64,000 bases of DNA, taken from positions 1-64,000 of the forward strand of contig CAJQUW010011250.1 in NCBI GenBank assembly GCA_907163375.1, written 5' to 3'. The notes under the pieces were generated by a model. That model did no database searches. It saw nothing but the letters and a program-made list of their open reading frames with translations, and was not told the DNA's origin. The translations under genes and the position numbers were made by a program. The stretch comes from Prostheceraeus crozeri. Lineage: Eukaryota; Platyhelminthes; Polycladida; Euryleptidae. Of this stretch, positions 44,075-57,379 are shown one piece after another. The number at the start of each line of letters is the position of its first letter. Within the stretch, counting starts at the first letter, position 1.

Positions 44075-47000
44075 GTGGTGGACAGCCCAGTGAGCTTTTT
44101 AAACGTGTATAGATTTTTACCTTTTGCGCATCTCCTCTCAAAGCTGGAATAAGATGGTATCAATCAAGAAAATTTCATAAGAATAGTTAATGGGGTCTAC
44201 TGTATCTAACAGAATTTCTGTCACTGTTCGCCTATGTGTCATTCCAACAAGATTCAATTTTTTTTAGAAATTGTGTGATAGGGTTAAATGTTTACTAAAT
44301 CGCCTCAAACTGTCAAGATATGTAAACCTATGTCTTAATAGTAAAATCACTAATTCTGGCGTAAACCTCTCATTATTTCTTTTGTTATACAGACATTTAC
44401 ATGAGTAGTTCAAATGTTTTAAATAGAACGTGAAAGCCACTCATGAGTAGTACTATTTGCAAACGGCACAGTCCAAAGAGGGTAAATTAGTTCATAAAAT
44501 TCTTAGAATATAAATTAGTTCTTGCGAATTTACGTAAAACATAAAACACATTTAGTTTTGTGTCGAGGATGTGGAATTCCATCTCCATGTGTTTATACCT
44601 GTTCAATTTGCTTAACTAACTTTCTGAGTTTTGAGTATATCATACTCGAATCACAAATCGGAACCATGAAAAAGAAGACGCGAAAGCTGCATATCAGTGA
44701 AACTTTGAAGGATTCCCGTCAGATCTTATCGATTGCTTGCTCTAGACTCAAGACTTTGGGAGCTGTATCTGCAAATTCAGTGACGTAGATGGCTTGGTGG
44801 TCTCTCGACCTGAACTATTGCAAAATTCAAGTATGACTGCAGACAAACTACCTTCTCACATAAAAGTATAAGTAGAGTTGAGGTTGAGTATGAAAAAGTT
44901 GAGGTCAAAAAGTTATTATCAATTCTCTCTCCTGTGATGATCATTTGCTAACTTACACCGAAAAGATTTTTCCAAATCTGCGTATACGTGAAATAATCTT
45001 AGCTTGATTTACAAAATGAGTCCGACTTACCCCGACTTGCTCTATAGACTCAGTGTGGATCGTGAACGTTTGATCAAAATTGATATTACTGGTATTATTT
45101 AAATCATTTCTCACTATTATCCAGATGACAGAAACAACTTTTCAGTTAGATGCGTTTCGTGTATACTTGAACACTTGGACAGAGTATACATGCCGAGTAC
45201 AAAAAAACAGTTTTCCGTTTTTAATATGTAAGTCCATTCTACCTACTTCATTGGTTGCCATAATTTTGAGGACCAAAATGTTAAGAAATAGCCATTATTA
45301 TAAATTGTCCAATTTTTAACTACGGGTAGATATTTAGTAGACCCTATTTACTATTGCAGGGTTTATAATGTAGGTAGGCCCCTACTTTAAATAGCTGGTT
45401 GGCCCCTATTATTTATTGGAAGAAGGTTTTTTTCCAATGTACCCGACCACAAATTTAATGCTAGCTACGCGTCTGACATTGTATAATTAGCATTTTCGAT
45501 TAGAGCCAAGTAGTTGTAATTGTAGGTCTTTTATAAGTGAAGGTATACAACTTCCGGACGAAACATTTCGTGAGAATAACATTTTTAGTAGAATTTACTT
45601 ATCCACACGAAAGATGCCGTGGGAATAACATTTTCAGGGGAATTAATTTACTTATTCGCATGAAAAATATCGTGGGATTAATCACTGCCTTTCAACTTAC
45701 ATAATTTCAACACTGCAATTTTCTGACATATATGTGAAAAGGACAACAAATTATATAAGCATGCAGTATTAAATAATCAATTTAAAACGAGTTTACGCAC
45801 AAAGATTTATGTGACTAAGTATAATCATATGTTCAGATGTTATGTATTATCTGACACAGGCCATAAATGCTACATTATTAGAATATATCAACAACACTTC
45901 TAATAATATTCTTTATATCCTGTAATGTGATGTATATATATATATGTTTCAACATGTATGTATATGTTGAAATTTTATGCCTATTGCTATACAATTGTAA
46001 AATCAGCTGATACTTCAAATGATGGCAAAATGAATTTATGGCATTTAATCATATATTACAATTTTAGCATAATACAATTTTGATAATTGATTTGCTAGAA
46101 ACTCATTTTTTTGTCGATTGATCACTGCACATAGTGATAATTATCACCATTTACTACACATTGACAGCAAAAATGATGGCTGTCATTTAATTGCATTGAT
46201 CTAATTATGAATATCTTATAAATTATCTTAGTAAATTTATACGTAGAATTGCTTGGATGGTCTGAGTGCGGATCTACAAATGGAAATAATGATTACGTGC
46301 GATATCATAGCCTACATCTATATTCGCTCATGATTCCACTTGAGTTCAGCTATGCAAATTATCTAGTCTAGCTGGCGGAATATATTCTCTTTTCATATTA
46401 ATGAATTAGCAAACCACAAATCTCCCATTTGCAAGTTATCCTTTCGTCGAATCAAATCAGCTGGAGTTTCCCCCACGTGTTGAATGATTACATTCAAATA
46501 ATTAGTCATCCTTTGTTTTAATACTCATTTCTGGTTTAGAGTACTTAAACAATCAAAAACAGGTTTTCGCAACTTGTAAGTGCCAATTTCCGCATTCACA
46601 AATTCATGAGCTAAAATGGCAACCGGGCGACGGGAAATGTTGAAATTCACAGAAGAGATAGCGAAACATTCGATCATTCGATTAAAACTTTATTGTTGCT
46701 CAAACTGCCACAGGTAATGAAAAATATTTCATCTTCCATGCGTAAATCGGCAACTGTGCCGATTTACTGTGGGTTGCCAATTTACTGCTGGAGAACTTGT
46801 AAGAGTTGCCGATTTACGGTTCTGCAAGCCCACAGGCTTCTGTAGAATTGCAAAGAGATTCAGAAAATATATTGATAAGTTTCTTCTAGCGGTTGTGACC
46901 GAGAGAAGGTTTAACTTATCCCAGGCAACCTTATCGGCAACCTTAACTTCAGGTTGCCGACCCGTGTTGTAATCGATTCACCATCGAGGTCAAGCTCGCA

Positions 47001-50000
47001 ATACTCGTATCAACGTCATCGCATACGATCTACACTGTTATAAATATTATTCAAAATCGAAACAAGCGCCTAGATGAAGATAGCTCAGTATCATTAGCAT
47101 CTTGTGATTTCAGTCTATAGAAATGATTGCCTGATCAGTTCACCATACATCGGTAACCCACGTAACAATTAATTCGTAAGGGGCGGGCCGTCTACCAATG
47201 TGCGTGAATTACTTTTCATCTTTGGTTATTCCATCATACAGTAGGAGAGGAGAATCACCGGCACAAGGATGTAGATGCAAATATAGATAGGCATAAGGCT
47301 CTGAAATAGATTGTTTTATCATTAACTGGTGATAAGCTTGCTAACCGCGATAAAGAAAAAGAAAGCTTCTTAAATTGATAGCAAAGATACATCATAGTAA
47401 ATGCAATGCAGCTTCATTCTATTATGAGTTTTATCAAATTAAAAGATAAATTTCAAAATTCAAGATCACCAACGACGGGATTCGGACTGGCTTTTCAACC
47501 CCTAGAACTGATGATCCGCCAAATGCAACAGAAAGAGCTTTAGTTACAAAGAGTTTTATTTACTTTGTTAGTCATTAGTCTCTTTTACTAAGAGAACCTT
47601 CATGCATAGTTTCTCTTTACCCCATAGATGACGATTTGGTAGTGCAAAATAAATTGTGTCCCCATTTACAAATTTGAGTGTTGATTTGTGGTAAATTGTG
47701 TAATCAAGCCGATTAAGAATATTCATAAGTATTTCATTCAATCGAATGCTCAGCGTAGTTATGGCTAAGGGGCTTTCGGAAGAAATAGCTATCTTCGGTG
47801 TGTACATGTCTGTATCCCTATTTATCCAAGCTTTTATCAGGACTATTGGCTAGCACTTTTCTGATGTATTGATTATAATAGAAGTGGCTACATAATGAAT
47901 ATACAAACTCCTCCGAACATACTCATTCGCTCTAAATGCATTAGAATGGGTACATCTGCTCTTCAATCAGTGTACAATTATGTTTTCCTTATATGATGCA
48001 TTATCAACTTTCCGATAATCTTGATTTTTCTTGATTACTTTTTCTTATTTTGCAGACTGTATCAGAGGCATTGCGAGAGGCTAATTTGGCGGCATATTGT
48101 GGAAAAGCGATCAATTTCAGTTGATCATAAACTGTGAATATTTCTCCGGACAGCGATACCTGTTGATAGGTTCAAAGATTGTGATGTATCAATAGAAAGT
48201 ATTTTCAAGAAATGAAATTTCTGCTTTTAACTAGCTGAATTTGCTACAGACAATCTTGAAGCAGGGGTTCAATAATTTATCACAGAAGGAAAATGCTAGC
48301 TTGACAGATTCAGATAATGACATCGAACAAACACGCATGCATCAGAAAAAAAAACATTGAGATATTCTAATAGCAGCTGGCATGATAGGCCTATTTCTAC
48401 AATACAGGGAAAATCCATGTTACCGGCAATAGTTACCCAAATCATAAATAGTCGTCAATTTTATATCCTTGCTTTTGCTGGTGATATATTATGCTCGGAC
48501 TATAAGCCACTCAATGAAGAAATAAGGACGAGAATCTCCTCTCAGAAGATCTGACCGTAATCTGCATGCTAAAATTTTGATTGCGCTATCTGTCTGGGTG
48601 ACGCAATTTTGGAACATTTCTTACTATATCGGAATGACGAAGTGACAGCTAACTGGCAGACCTGCAAATAAGTCACGGAAGAGATCCTTGTCGAACCTCT
48701 TCAAATGACATGCATAAGTTTGTGATTGAAGTTGTGTAGACTATAAACACTAAAAGACAGAGGAAGGAAATAGATTGCAATTAATTATATTTTGTTCGCC
48801 AGATTGTTGAGGATCAAGGCGATTGCTCAGAATATGCAATTTACATGTAGGTTATTTGAAAATGTAATACAGAACTGCCGAGAATGGGGAGGGGAGCTGT
48901 CCGCAAACCGCGATCATCATTTGTATATTGATGAATTGGTTTACCTGTGTAACACTAATTCAGGCCTACTGTATTACGGATGTATTTGACAATGACAGCT
49001 TTCCTTAGTATTCCTCCATCTGCTTTATAAGCATACGGTACTCAAAATTATCAATTGGATTTCTTTTATTGCATTTATTGATTCGAGGTTTGTTGGTTGA
49101 TTGATGGAGAAAACATTCATCTTATTTATAAAATACAACTCCATTACTGATGATCAGGAGTCTTTATTCAAGTTACAGAATTCAATGCCTCTGACTTTCT
49201 ACGAAGTCGAAAAGATTTTTATTGGACGCAGTTGCTATTGTTATTCAAGCTGTTTTGACGCATGAATTAGGCTTAGCACTCAAAAAGTAACATCCGTTAA
49301 TTTGTATGGGCACAACTGGGTAAATTATTGTCATATGTAGGCCTACTGTATGTGATGCTACTTTTATTTGCTATGGAAGCAACTCAATAATTATAATATT
49401 GCAACCAATCGCACCCCTCTAGCACGGCATTGATGTATGTATATGTAGGATACCTGGCTCACCTGCACAAAATATGCACTCTCTGTGATTATAATATCAA
49501 AGTGCTCTCAACAAGTCTACAGCATAGACTAGCTACTCACAATTGCTGGTAGGCCTATCTAAATTTCAGTTTTAAAAGGAATTATGTATTTTAAAAGCAT
49601 GCAAAATTGATTTCTGAAAACACGACTTAGACATATGTTTAGAAACAGAATTTTTAAAACAATGATAAAAACATAACCACAGTAACATGATTTAAACTCA
49701 TTCAAACGAGCTGATCTACAAACATACAAGACAAGATTCTGGTGCAATAGGCATTTAGATAACAAAAAAAGGGCAATGAGACCTTGTTTCAAAATTGTTC
49801 TTTTGTTCCTCTGACAACTTCCTTCAGTAGAAAATCCGATCGTGTCTCTCTCCCGTCTGTGTGAAGCAGTACGATTTCTTGCATTTTTTGCAATTTGGTC
49901 ACATCGATTTCGCAACATCGATGTCGTGGCATGAGGCTCTTTATCCTGGTGTTGCCAATTTTTCTGTTTAGGATACATTTTTGTCGACGGGCTATTTTCA

Positions 50001-50925
50001 ATCTTTGCCTTCGAAAGTGATGATCGTTTAGTGTGAATCGTGAAATTTGCAGCCACTGCAGTGCGTTCTTCTTTTGTCCTTATTGTTCTCAGAAGTTAGG
50101 TCTGGATTGTCAACCGTCTACATTTTTCTTGTAGCGCTGTAATTGTCAGTACATTCTCTTGTCAGCTGATTTCGTCAATTGTAGGAGGAATTTCTGTCCA
50201 AATTTTCTTTGATTATTGATTTTTTGTGACGTCATTCTTATTCACGTGTCACGACGTTGTATGAATGAGACAATGAGTGATAAAACACCTAAGCCTACTT
50301 TACACTGGCTGTCGCTGAGGGGGAAACATATAAGTGACACGCCCGTCACGTGATTGTAACGCAACATGAAATAGCTATGAAACAGAAATGTGCAGCACCT
50401 AATTTGCATTGCGAACAGCAAGTCAGCTGCTGCACTATCCAATCACATATGTTGACATGATGGACGATGACCTGTCACGTTATTGTGACAAGATCTGGTA
50501 GATTAAAAAGAGAAAATTTACCAATCAGATGACTCTATCATTGCAACACGTTTCAAAGAAATAAATTTCTGTCTAATTGCTGAACTGCCACTGCAGCACT
50601 GACGTCATGTTCAGTGTCAGAAGAAATTACGATTAACGTCATAACAAGGTCATCTTCGTCATCTGCTGCACACATAGAAATTGACAACAATAAAACCTCT
50701 AGAATGGAAATTAAGCTTCATGAAATGCACAATAACGGCACATAAATCGCACGCATTTTCACTTAGATGCACCTGCCAACGTCTGTATCATTGGGTTAGA
50801 ATCAGTCACATGAGTAAATCGAAGCTTTTAATTGGTTCTTCATGCCCCAACTTAGTTCCCCCTGATGTGCCGCGACCTTGAGTCAATTTCCATTCTAGCG
50901 AACTTCAGATAAACAGTTTATTTCT
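44075..50925. other. Host non-coding DNA with minor repeats
   Basis: No recognisable gene. Three degenerate ~60-bp tandem units occur at about 45550-45680 (sharing GTGGGAATAACATTTTCAG). At 46742-46817 the word GTAAATCGGCAAC appears in both orientations close together. A (TA)n run lies at 45932-45944. The minus-strand frame 49559-50056 (165 aa) is basic at its N-terminus but unrecognised. Confidence 0.4.
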
Positions 50926-51965
50926 ATGGCTGCACAGCACATTAACTACCAGTGTAAAGCAGGCCTTAAAGGAGTTCGTACTCGTTCTGGCTCTTCATCT
51001 GCCATAATGCTGAACGATATAAAATCTCTTATTGACGGTCACGTGAAAGATTTATCCAGAAAAATTTACAATACACGTGAAGGTATTGTCGCTTCTTTGA
51101 GAGACGAAATCTCTCAAATCCGTCAGAATGTTGCAGAGCTCAGCCTATCCTTCCAAGAAATCTATTAAGATGAGAACAAGCACTTGAGATTGCGAGATAA
51201 AGAGATAGACAACGAAATTTCAGATTTGAAATCCAGTCAATTTGAGGCCATAGAAGTCGCAGTGAACGAAATAATTAAAAGAGGTAAACGGAAAATGAAT
51301 GTGATGATTTCAGGTATTACAGAGTCTACTTCAAATGTTCTGGATACTCGTACAGAACATGACCTCTCAAAATGCTCTCAGCTACTGACTACACTCCCTG
51401 TGGGAACGCATCTTGCTAATATCAACAGATTATGGCGAGTGGTAGATTTGTGGGATATCATCATTTATCCAAAAACATGTGTAAAAAAAAAAAAACGACA
51501 GGTGCGAAAAAGTTCAACCGGCGAAATCGTGGGATATTGTAGCAACTAAAGTTGGTAAGTAGTAAAATGTTCGTATACCCTTCACATGAAAATATATTTT
51601 TATACTCATCAGATGTGGGATAGACAATAGAGCCTCGGCTGTAGAGGCGGAACAGGGCTGGATATTGATGGCTCTAATGACATAGAAAACGTTCACAGAA
51701 TTTGTAAACAGAAAAATGGGAAAAATAGGCCCATAAAGGTAGTTCTCAAGAGCATCAAAACAAAGAACACTCCTTAGAAAAGCTAAGAAATTGCGAACTG
51801 TCCCTGAATATAGGGATGTCTTCATCAACGCAGATAGAACTCAATGTCAGCAAGTACTGTTCAAGAAATTGAGTAAAGAAATCGAGAATCGTGGAAGCAA
51901 GTGTGAAGATGTCGTAATTTTCCATGATCGAGTTATTCAAGGGAATCAAATTCAGAATTTTTGAA
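50926..51965 (+). pseudogene. LINE ORF1-like remnant
   Basis: 50926-51168 and 51184-51480 encode a coiled-coil stretch (LRDEISQIRQNVAELSLSFQ) and KRKMNVMISGITES with RTEHDLSKCSQLL, the entry to the RRM-like domain of ORF1 proteins. Further on, about 51640-51730 gives IENVHRICKQKNGKNRPIKV and 51775-51900 gives LRKAKKLRT with VFINADRTQCQQ and LSKEIENRG, the standard end of that domain. Stops and a 150-200 bp interruption with an A12 run separate the parts. No endonuclease or reverse transcriptase follows, so it is a truncated dead copy. Confidence 0.6.
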
Positions 51966-52873
51966 TCCATTTTTTACTACTTGTTTATGTAGACCTACTA
52001 AATCAACGGGTGTTGAACCTCTGCTCTGTTATGTAGAATTTGATTTTAGAAATCTTCTAAGTTGTTGGAGATAAGGCATCAATTAAGCACGCACCATTTG
52101 TTCACTGAAAAATTCCATATTCCGTAAAAAAAGCTGTGTAGAATTATGTTCGCTCGTTAGTTACTTTGCGTTTGCTCGTTACATTTCCCATTTTCTTTTT
52201 ATGAAGAAGAAATTAATTGTGCATGAAGGTATTGTGCTGTATTTGTCGAGATACAGACCAGCCACATAAGGAGCAGGAGGGTGGGGAGGGCTGAGCCCTC
52301 TGAAATTCTCATTTGCTCCCGCGAATCTCCGAATTTTTCAGCCAAACACATCTATCATGGAATATAATTCATCGACAGACTAAATCAAGTGTATTTGCGA
52401 AACACGCATATCTTTGATTCAGAATGATGTATGAATGAAGTATAACTCAACACTCAGCGCAGCCAGCGAGCTCAGAAATACAAAGCCGCTCACAGGAACT
52501 CATAGATATAAATTGTTCAAACTCTTTAGTTTATTAGAGGTTCGATTTTTAATGGAGCAGCTGCGAGAACTCATTCTTAGAAGGAGAGAATCTCAATACA
52601 TCTGATAAACCGCGAAAACAGCCTTTCATCGTTTGCGCATGTCAATGAATGTCTTCAGAATTTTCAAATTGACAAGATTCCATCAAGTTTGAAGAATTCA
52701 AATCCATGTCTCCATATGCGGCCGTGATAACCTGACACGACTCATCCTTAACGAGAAAACCCTTCATGGATTTTATTTCATGTCATCTCTCGCAGAAGTA
52801 ATACGGTACACCAGATCTTTACCCTTTCTGGGGTGCCCAACTTTTGGCAGAGATCTTGTGTTTTACTTGGCTA
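51966..52873. other. Host non-coding DNA
   Basis: No gene recognised, and no sign of a second LINE frame continuing from the ORF1 remnant. Confidence 0.4.
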
Positions 52874-53319
52874 CACTAGGTGACATGCCACGCGTAATTA
52901 CGGGAGCACCCCATTCATCCGTGGTTAAAGACATTCTATTCTTCTACTCGCGTACATACGCGCGGCACTAAGAGTCAGAAATCACTTGATCTGATGCTCT
53001 TAAAACATGGGGAATGTTTATGAATACACGCGGGCGAGCGTTTATAGTTTGCGCGTCGTCTACAGTGGTATGCTTTGCCACATGAACCACGGATGAGCCT
53101 CGAAGCATGTTCTGTCTTCCCTGAGCATGAAATTGAGGTCCTATCACATTGTTTAGCCTCTGATACATGCAGACACATGAGACGCAAAGTCTTCATAACA
53201 GGACTGCCGACAGATGTCGCAGCAATGTCACGCATAGCCAGGGATGTTTGGGGTCATGTGTAATTGCGCGTAGTTTACGCGTGAATTACGCGCAATTGAG
53301 CGTGGCATGTCACCTAGTG
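52874..53319. mobile_element. MITE with 20-bp inverted ends and TA duplication
   Basis: The ends CACTAGGTGACATGCCACGC are perfectly inverted over 20 bp and flanked by TA on both sides (52872-52873, 53320-53321), as in Tc1/mariner-type elements. Further internal inversions (CATCCGTGGTT/AACCACGGATG) give a folded structure. 446 bp with no transposase. The perfect ends suggest it is fairly young. Confidence 0.75.
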
Positions 53320-53831
53320 TATGGCCATTACTGCCTTCGCCTGTCTCTTCGCAAGCTTGTACATGTACATTCATTGTCCTCAGCAGGACAGCTTGACGAA
53401 CTGTTATACACTTGACTTTGTCACCTTCAGGTTTCTAAATCACTTTTGCCGTCTCAATTATAAAACGCAATCTGCCTTGACAGCATCAATCAGTTCAGTT
53501 CGATAATTTTTGCTTGAAATTTTGCTTCTAACTCCAGCATCATGGTACTCTTTGGAAACCTATTGATGTGTGTATGAATGTAAATTATATCAAAAACGTA
53601 GGATTGGGGCTTGTTTAATTTCCATAGTTCACCTTTTTGCTGCAATGTTTTAACTGTTTACGTTGTATGGATCTTTCTGGTGATAAAACGTGGCTTGAAG
53701 CTGATTTGCTGTGAGAACATTTTCTGATTATCTTATTACAAAGTAGATTGAGCTACATTCACAAAACTGCAAAAGAATATCTTATTATGTATTTTGAAAA
53801 TATTATTGATTTTCACATCCAGTAAATAAAT

Positions 53832-53912
53832 TTGAATGAAATATTGGCCTCACATTCCTGTTTGAATAGACAGTCTATTCAAACTGGAGTGTGAGGCCAA
53901 TCTTTCATTCAA
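53832..53912. repeat. Long hairpin, ~39-bp arms, 3-nt loop
   Basis: TTGAATGAAATATTGGCCTC on the left pairs with GAGGCCAATCTTTCATTCAA on the right, and the inner part GTTTGAATAGA pairs with TCTATTCAAAC around CAG. Only a few mismatches. Could be a miRNA-like precursor or a tiny fold-back element. Confidence 0.7.
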
Positions 53913-54039
53913 TTTACATAATTTATCTTTCATTCATACTGAAACGAGTAGATTTAAGATTAATAGACTAGGATAATCAATCGGACTTATTTTTTCTCTA
54001 GAAAAAAACGAAGCTGGAAATATGATCTCATCGTCATCT

Positions 54040-54089
54040 TGACTTGGCATGACTCCATTACTTTAGAGTAATAGAATCATGCCAAGTCA
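54040..54089. repeat. Hairpin, 23-bp arms, 4-nt loop
   Basis: TGACTTGGCATGACTCCATT pairs with its inverted copy across the loop TTAG with two mismatches. It lies 127 bp after the previous hairpin. Confidence 0.7.
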
Positions 54090-55594
54090 GTAAGAGACCA
54101 GAGACCCATTTTGCAGCTTGAGATCCTTAAAGAACCCCAAACGTCGTTTAACTATCCAACTCGCATTGCTTCGTGAATGAGCAGATAATTATTTCAATCC
54201 AACAACTCCTCTTTTTTAGTGCTACCATACCATTATGATCAATGTTCAATGCATGCTATCATGCTACCATCTTCAGCTTTTTATCATGTCAATGCAAATT
54301 GAGTCACATTTCTATATCTAAGCTTATATCGCGATTTTCATAATGAAGATGTCAATAGTGAATAGACAAACTTTCTTTTCATAAAATAGAATGGAAATTT
54401 TTTTAAAAAGTATGTGCATTGTCAGGATATGCGCTTCACGATCTAGCACTTCCTCAGGGAGGGAATTCACTAAAACAAATATGCATAATCAGTCAACGCA
54501 GAGGAGAGCATAGGTGGATAATAGATGACAGCGTACCGACATGTCTACAGTGTAAAACAATCAAATTAAAACAGCCTGGCTTTAAATTTTTCTTAGGCTG
54601 CATAAATACAGCTTTCTAACAAATATACTAAGTAGGCATGCATGTACCGTAACTAGTGAATGCCTTCATTTATTAGTACATCTTACAATTATACCAACTT
54701 AAGGATGTAAAATTAAAATGCATTTCCAGACTTTCTTGATAAGTTTAGTATGACATCTTTTCACTGCTGATTCAATCGGTTGCTGTTGGTAGGTTGGGAG
54801 ACTTCAATCCAAGCACCCGGTTACAATCTTGACATAGAATTGAATTGTATTCAAATTTAGCTTCATAACTAATAAGCTAATTGTTTAGAGTTTGAAGATG
54901 TCTATTAAAAAGGTTACTCTGTGGCATCATTTTACAAAATCTAGTAGGCGTTCCCTCCTGTGTTATATTGCAGACTTGATGACACTTAATAGGAGTGGCA
55001 AGCAGTTATTTCTGCAGGTGCAAATAGAAATCTATTCAGAATGCAATCACCAAGCGTAACGTCAGCGCCTTTTTGAATTAGAAATCCAATAAAGTATTGC
55101 CATTTCATTCAGTGATTAATCTCAACTATAAAATTCAATTTATATATGCCGTAAAACAAGAGAGCGTATGTGATCCAGATCTTTAAGTTATTTTGTGTGT
55201 TTTGCAAATTTGCTCATGCGCAGCAAGTTCATGCACTTTATAATTCATAATGTACTTACTTTTACATATCACTCATTAATCATCTTTATCACAAACTTAC
55301 TGCGGCCATATATTAATCAGTCTAGTGTAATAGTATGGTAATCAGTCACGGGAAATGATTCTGGAAGCATCAGACCATACACATGATAAGATGGTCGCCA
55401 GAAGATCTTAGGAATATCAAAGACTTTTTCAGCTTTCTTTGAAAATGTAAAGGTCAAAGGGCCCATGACATTAATCAAAGCACTCTTGCATCATGTATTA
55501 AAAAATTTTAATTTTTCAACTTAATTGGTGTTTGTGAAAGAGGAATAGATCAGGTTACCAATGTATGTCTCCATTTTTTAAAGAAAATTTAAGT
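54090..55594. other. Host non-coding DNA
   Basis: No gene or repeat that I can support. Confidence 0.4.
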
Positions 55595-55704
55595 CATAAA
55601 TCAAATATGACAGATTGCTTCTTTGGATAGGACATACAACCAAGAGCATTGACCAAGACTAAGTCTTAGCATTCAACTTAATGCTGCAATAGTAGATTGC
55701 ATAA

Positions 55705-56431
55705 TAGTCCGGCAGCCAGAACGAGTTTCTGCAGAGAACGAGGCCGAAAATGAGACTTTCACAGAATGACACACACCCTATGCCTACTACGAATCGGTGT
55801 GTCTGCCGAGTTCTAGTGAGTTTCTCTTCTTGTCAGACAGGATCAAAGAAAAACACATGTAAATCCAATGGGACTCAGATTGCAGTTTTTGGCTGTAATG
55901 AAATTCTGTACGTTTTCTCTGATTAAACGAAAAGTACTAAACCCAGAGTCATAATTTTTGACATGGAATGTCTTCAGGTCATTTCCTATGATGTTCATGC
56001 ACCCCTGTCTATAAAGCTAAAGACATTTAGATTTGGCGAGCCTCTTAATGTCGGCAAACACAAACATTTTGAGCAACTTTATCCACATTCAACCATATTC
56101 TCACATACTTTGCCGATCAGATGCATGATAAGAGTACATACACATCATAGGAAATAACCTGAAGACATTCCAAGTCAAAAATTATGACTCTGGGTTTAGT
56201 ACTTTTCGTTTAATCAGAGAAAACGTACAGAATTTCATTACAGCCAAAAACTGCAATCTGCGTCCCATTGGATTAACATGTGTTTTTCTTTGATCTTGTC
56301 TGACAAGAAGAGGTACTCACTAGAACTCGGCAGACACAGCTTTTCGTAGTAGACATAGAGTGCACATCATTCGGTGAAAGTCTCACTTTAGGCTTCGTTC
56401 CATGCAGAAACTCGTTCTGGCTGCCGGACTA
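55705..56431. mobile_element. Fold-back element, copy 1 (727 bp)
   Basis: Two inverted arms of about 290 bp (55705-56000, 56140-56431) starting TAGTCCGGCAGCC surround a ~140-bp centre. A 3-bp TAA flanks both sides. The same element is at 61087-61813 with equal length and few differences. About 110 bp to the left (55595-55704) is also shared with the second copy, while the right flanks differ. The 64-residue frame in the centre is not convincing. Confidence 0.8.
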
Positions 56432-57379
56432 TAAGACCTTATGGCCTCTTACAAATCAAATTAGCTATTGGAGACCTCGTATTTCTTAGCATTGCTGGTC
56501 AAAGGATTGGTGTTGATTGACATGGCTGCGATGAAGCATTTGATTGATTTCACTATGCATCTGTCGTGTATTGAAGTATTTCCGTACAAATTCAAACAAA
56601 CCTGAGACTTCCAACGATGCCGAAAAGTAGAATGGAAGACGAAAATGGGATGAAAGATGGTCTGACTTTTCGGAACGATAAAATAGTGTATTATCCATGA
56701 AGAATGGTGGTCAGGAAAATGTCAAATTATAAAATTTCTGATTTCCTGTGTTGACATTGTTTGCAACATAGTCTTGGCTTGTTTCTGGATTTTGTTTTGA
56801 TTTGATAATCATTAGACGCTTCTTTGGTCTGTGGCAAATCGAATCATTGGATGATTTTGAAAACTTGCTCATCCTTGATTCGTAGTATCTCATCACACCA
56901 GCTTTAGGATTCACAGACAATCAGAACAAAATTTGAAAAGATGATAAGAAATCATAGTTCAAAGCTAGATAGTTCAATAGTCGGTCAATTTGAAATCTAC
57001 GAATGATTTTCGGCCGCAGATGCTACGGTTGGTACTTTTTGGGCTCCTGATCCCTGACCAAGGTTGGGGCTTGGGTCTTGGGGTTACTCTTGCGTTTGGG
57101 GAAGTCTTGGGGGTACCCAAGAGTTTGGGCACCCCCAAGAGTGAGAACCCAAGAGATCATTTGCTTTTTGCTTGGAATAATTCTACCTAAGTTTCTGACC
57201 ATATCCTGTCATAGCAAGCCAACTACATGTAAGGTTACATGTATGTTGATACTTCAACCACACGATTGGTCTTTCTATGATAAAACTGTGCTATCATCAA
57301 TTTTGATATATACCTACCGTAAATGTCTATGTGATACCGGTAGTTGTTTAATTAGCTTTTTAAACTATACTTTGATTAC
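56432..57379. other. Non-coding DNA with a dispersed 120-bp repeat and a G-rich hairpin
   Basis: About 56899-57020 (CAGACAATCAGAACAAAATTTG onward in shortened form, GTCGGTCAATTTG, AATGATTTTC) recurs at about 59480-59640. At 57061-57155 a G-rich tract folds as CTTGGGGGT/ACCCCCAAG. No gene. Confidence 0.5.

Noticed and set aside
47455-47525. Second tRNA-like T-arm on the minus strand
   Set aside because: Stem bases do not pair and no other arms are visible.
49559-50056. 165-residue minus-strand frame as a host gene
   Set aside because: No known motif; the C-terminal half is simply AT-rich hydrophobic sequence, and no promoter or splice pattern was convincing.
57061-57155. Telomere-like or G-quadruplex locus from repeated CTTGGGG
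   Set aside because: Repeats are irregular and better explained by nested inverted repeats.
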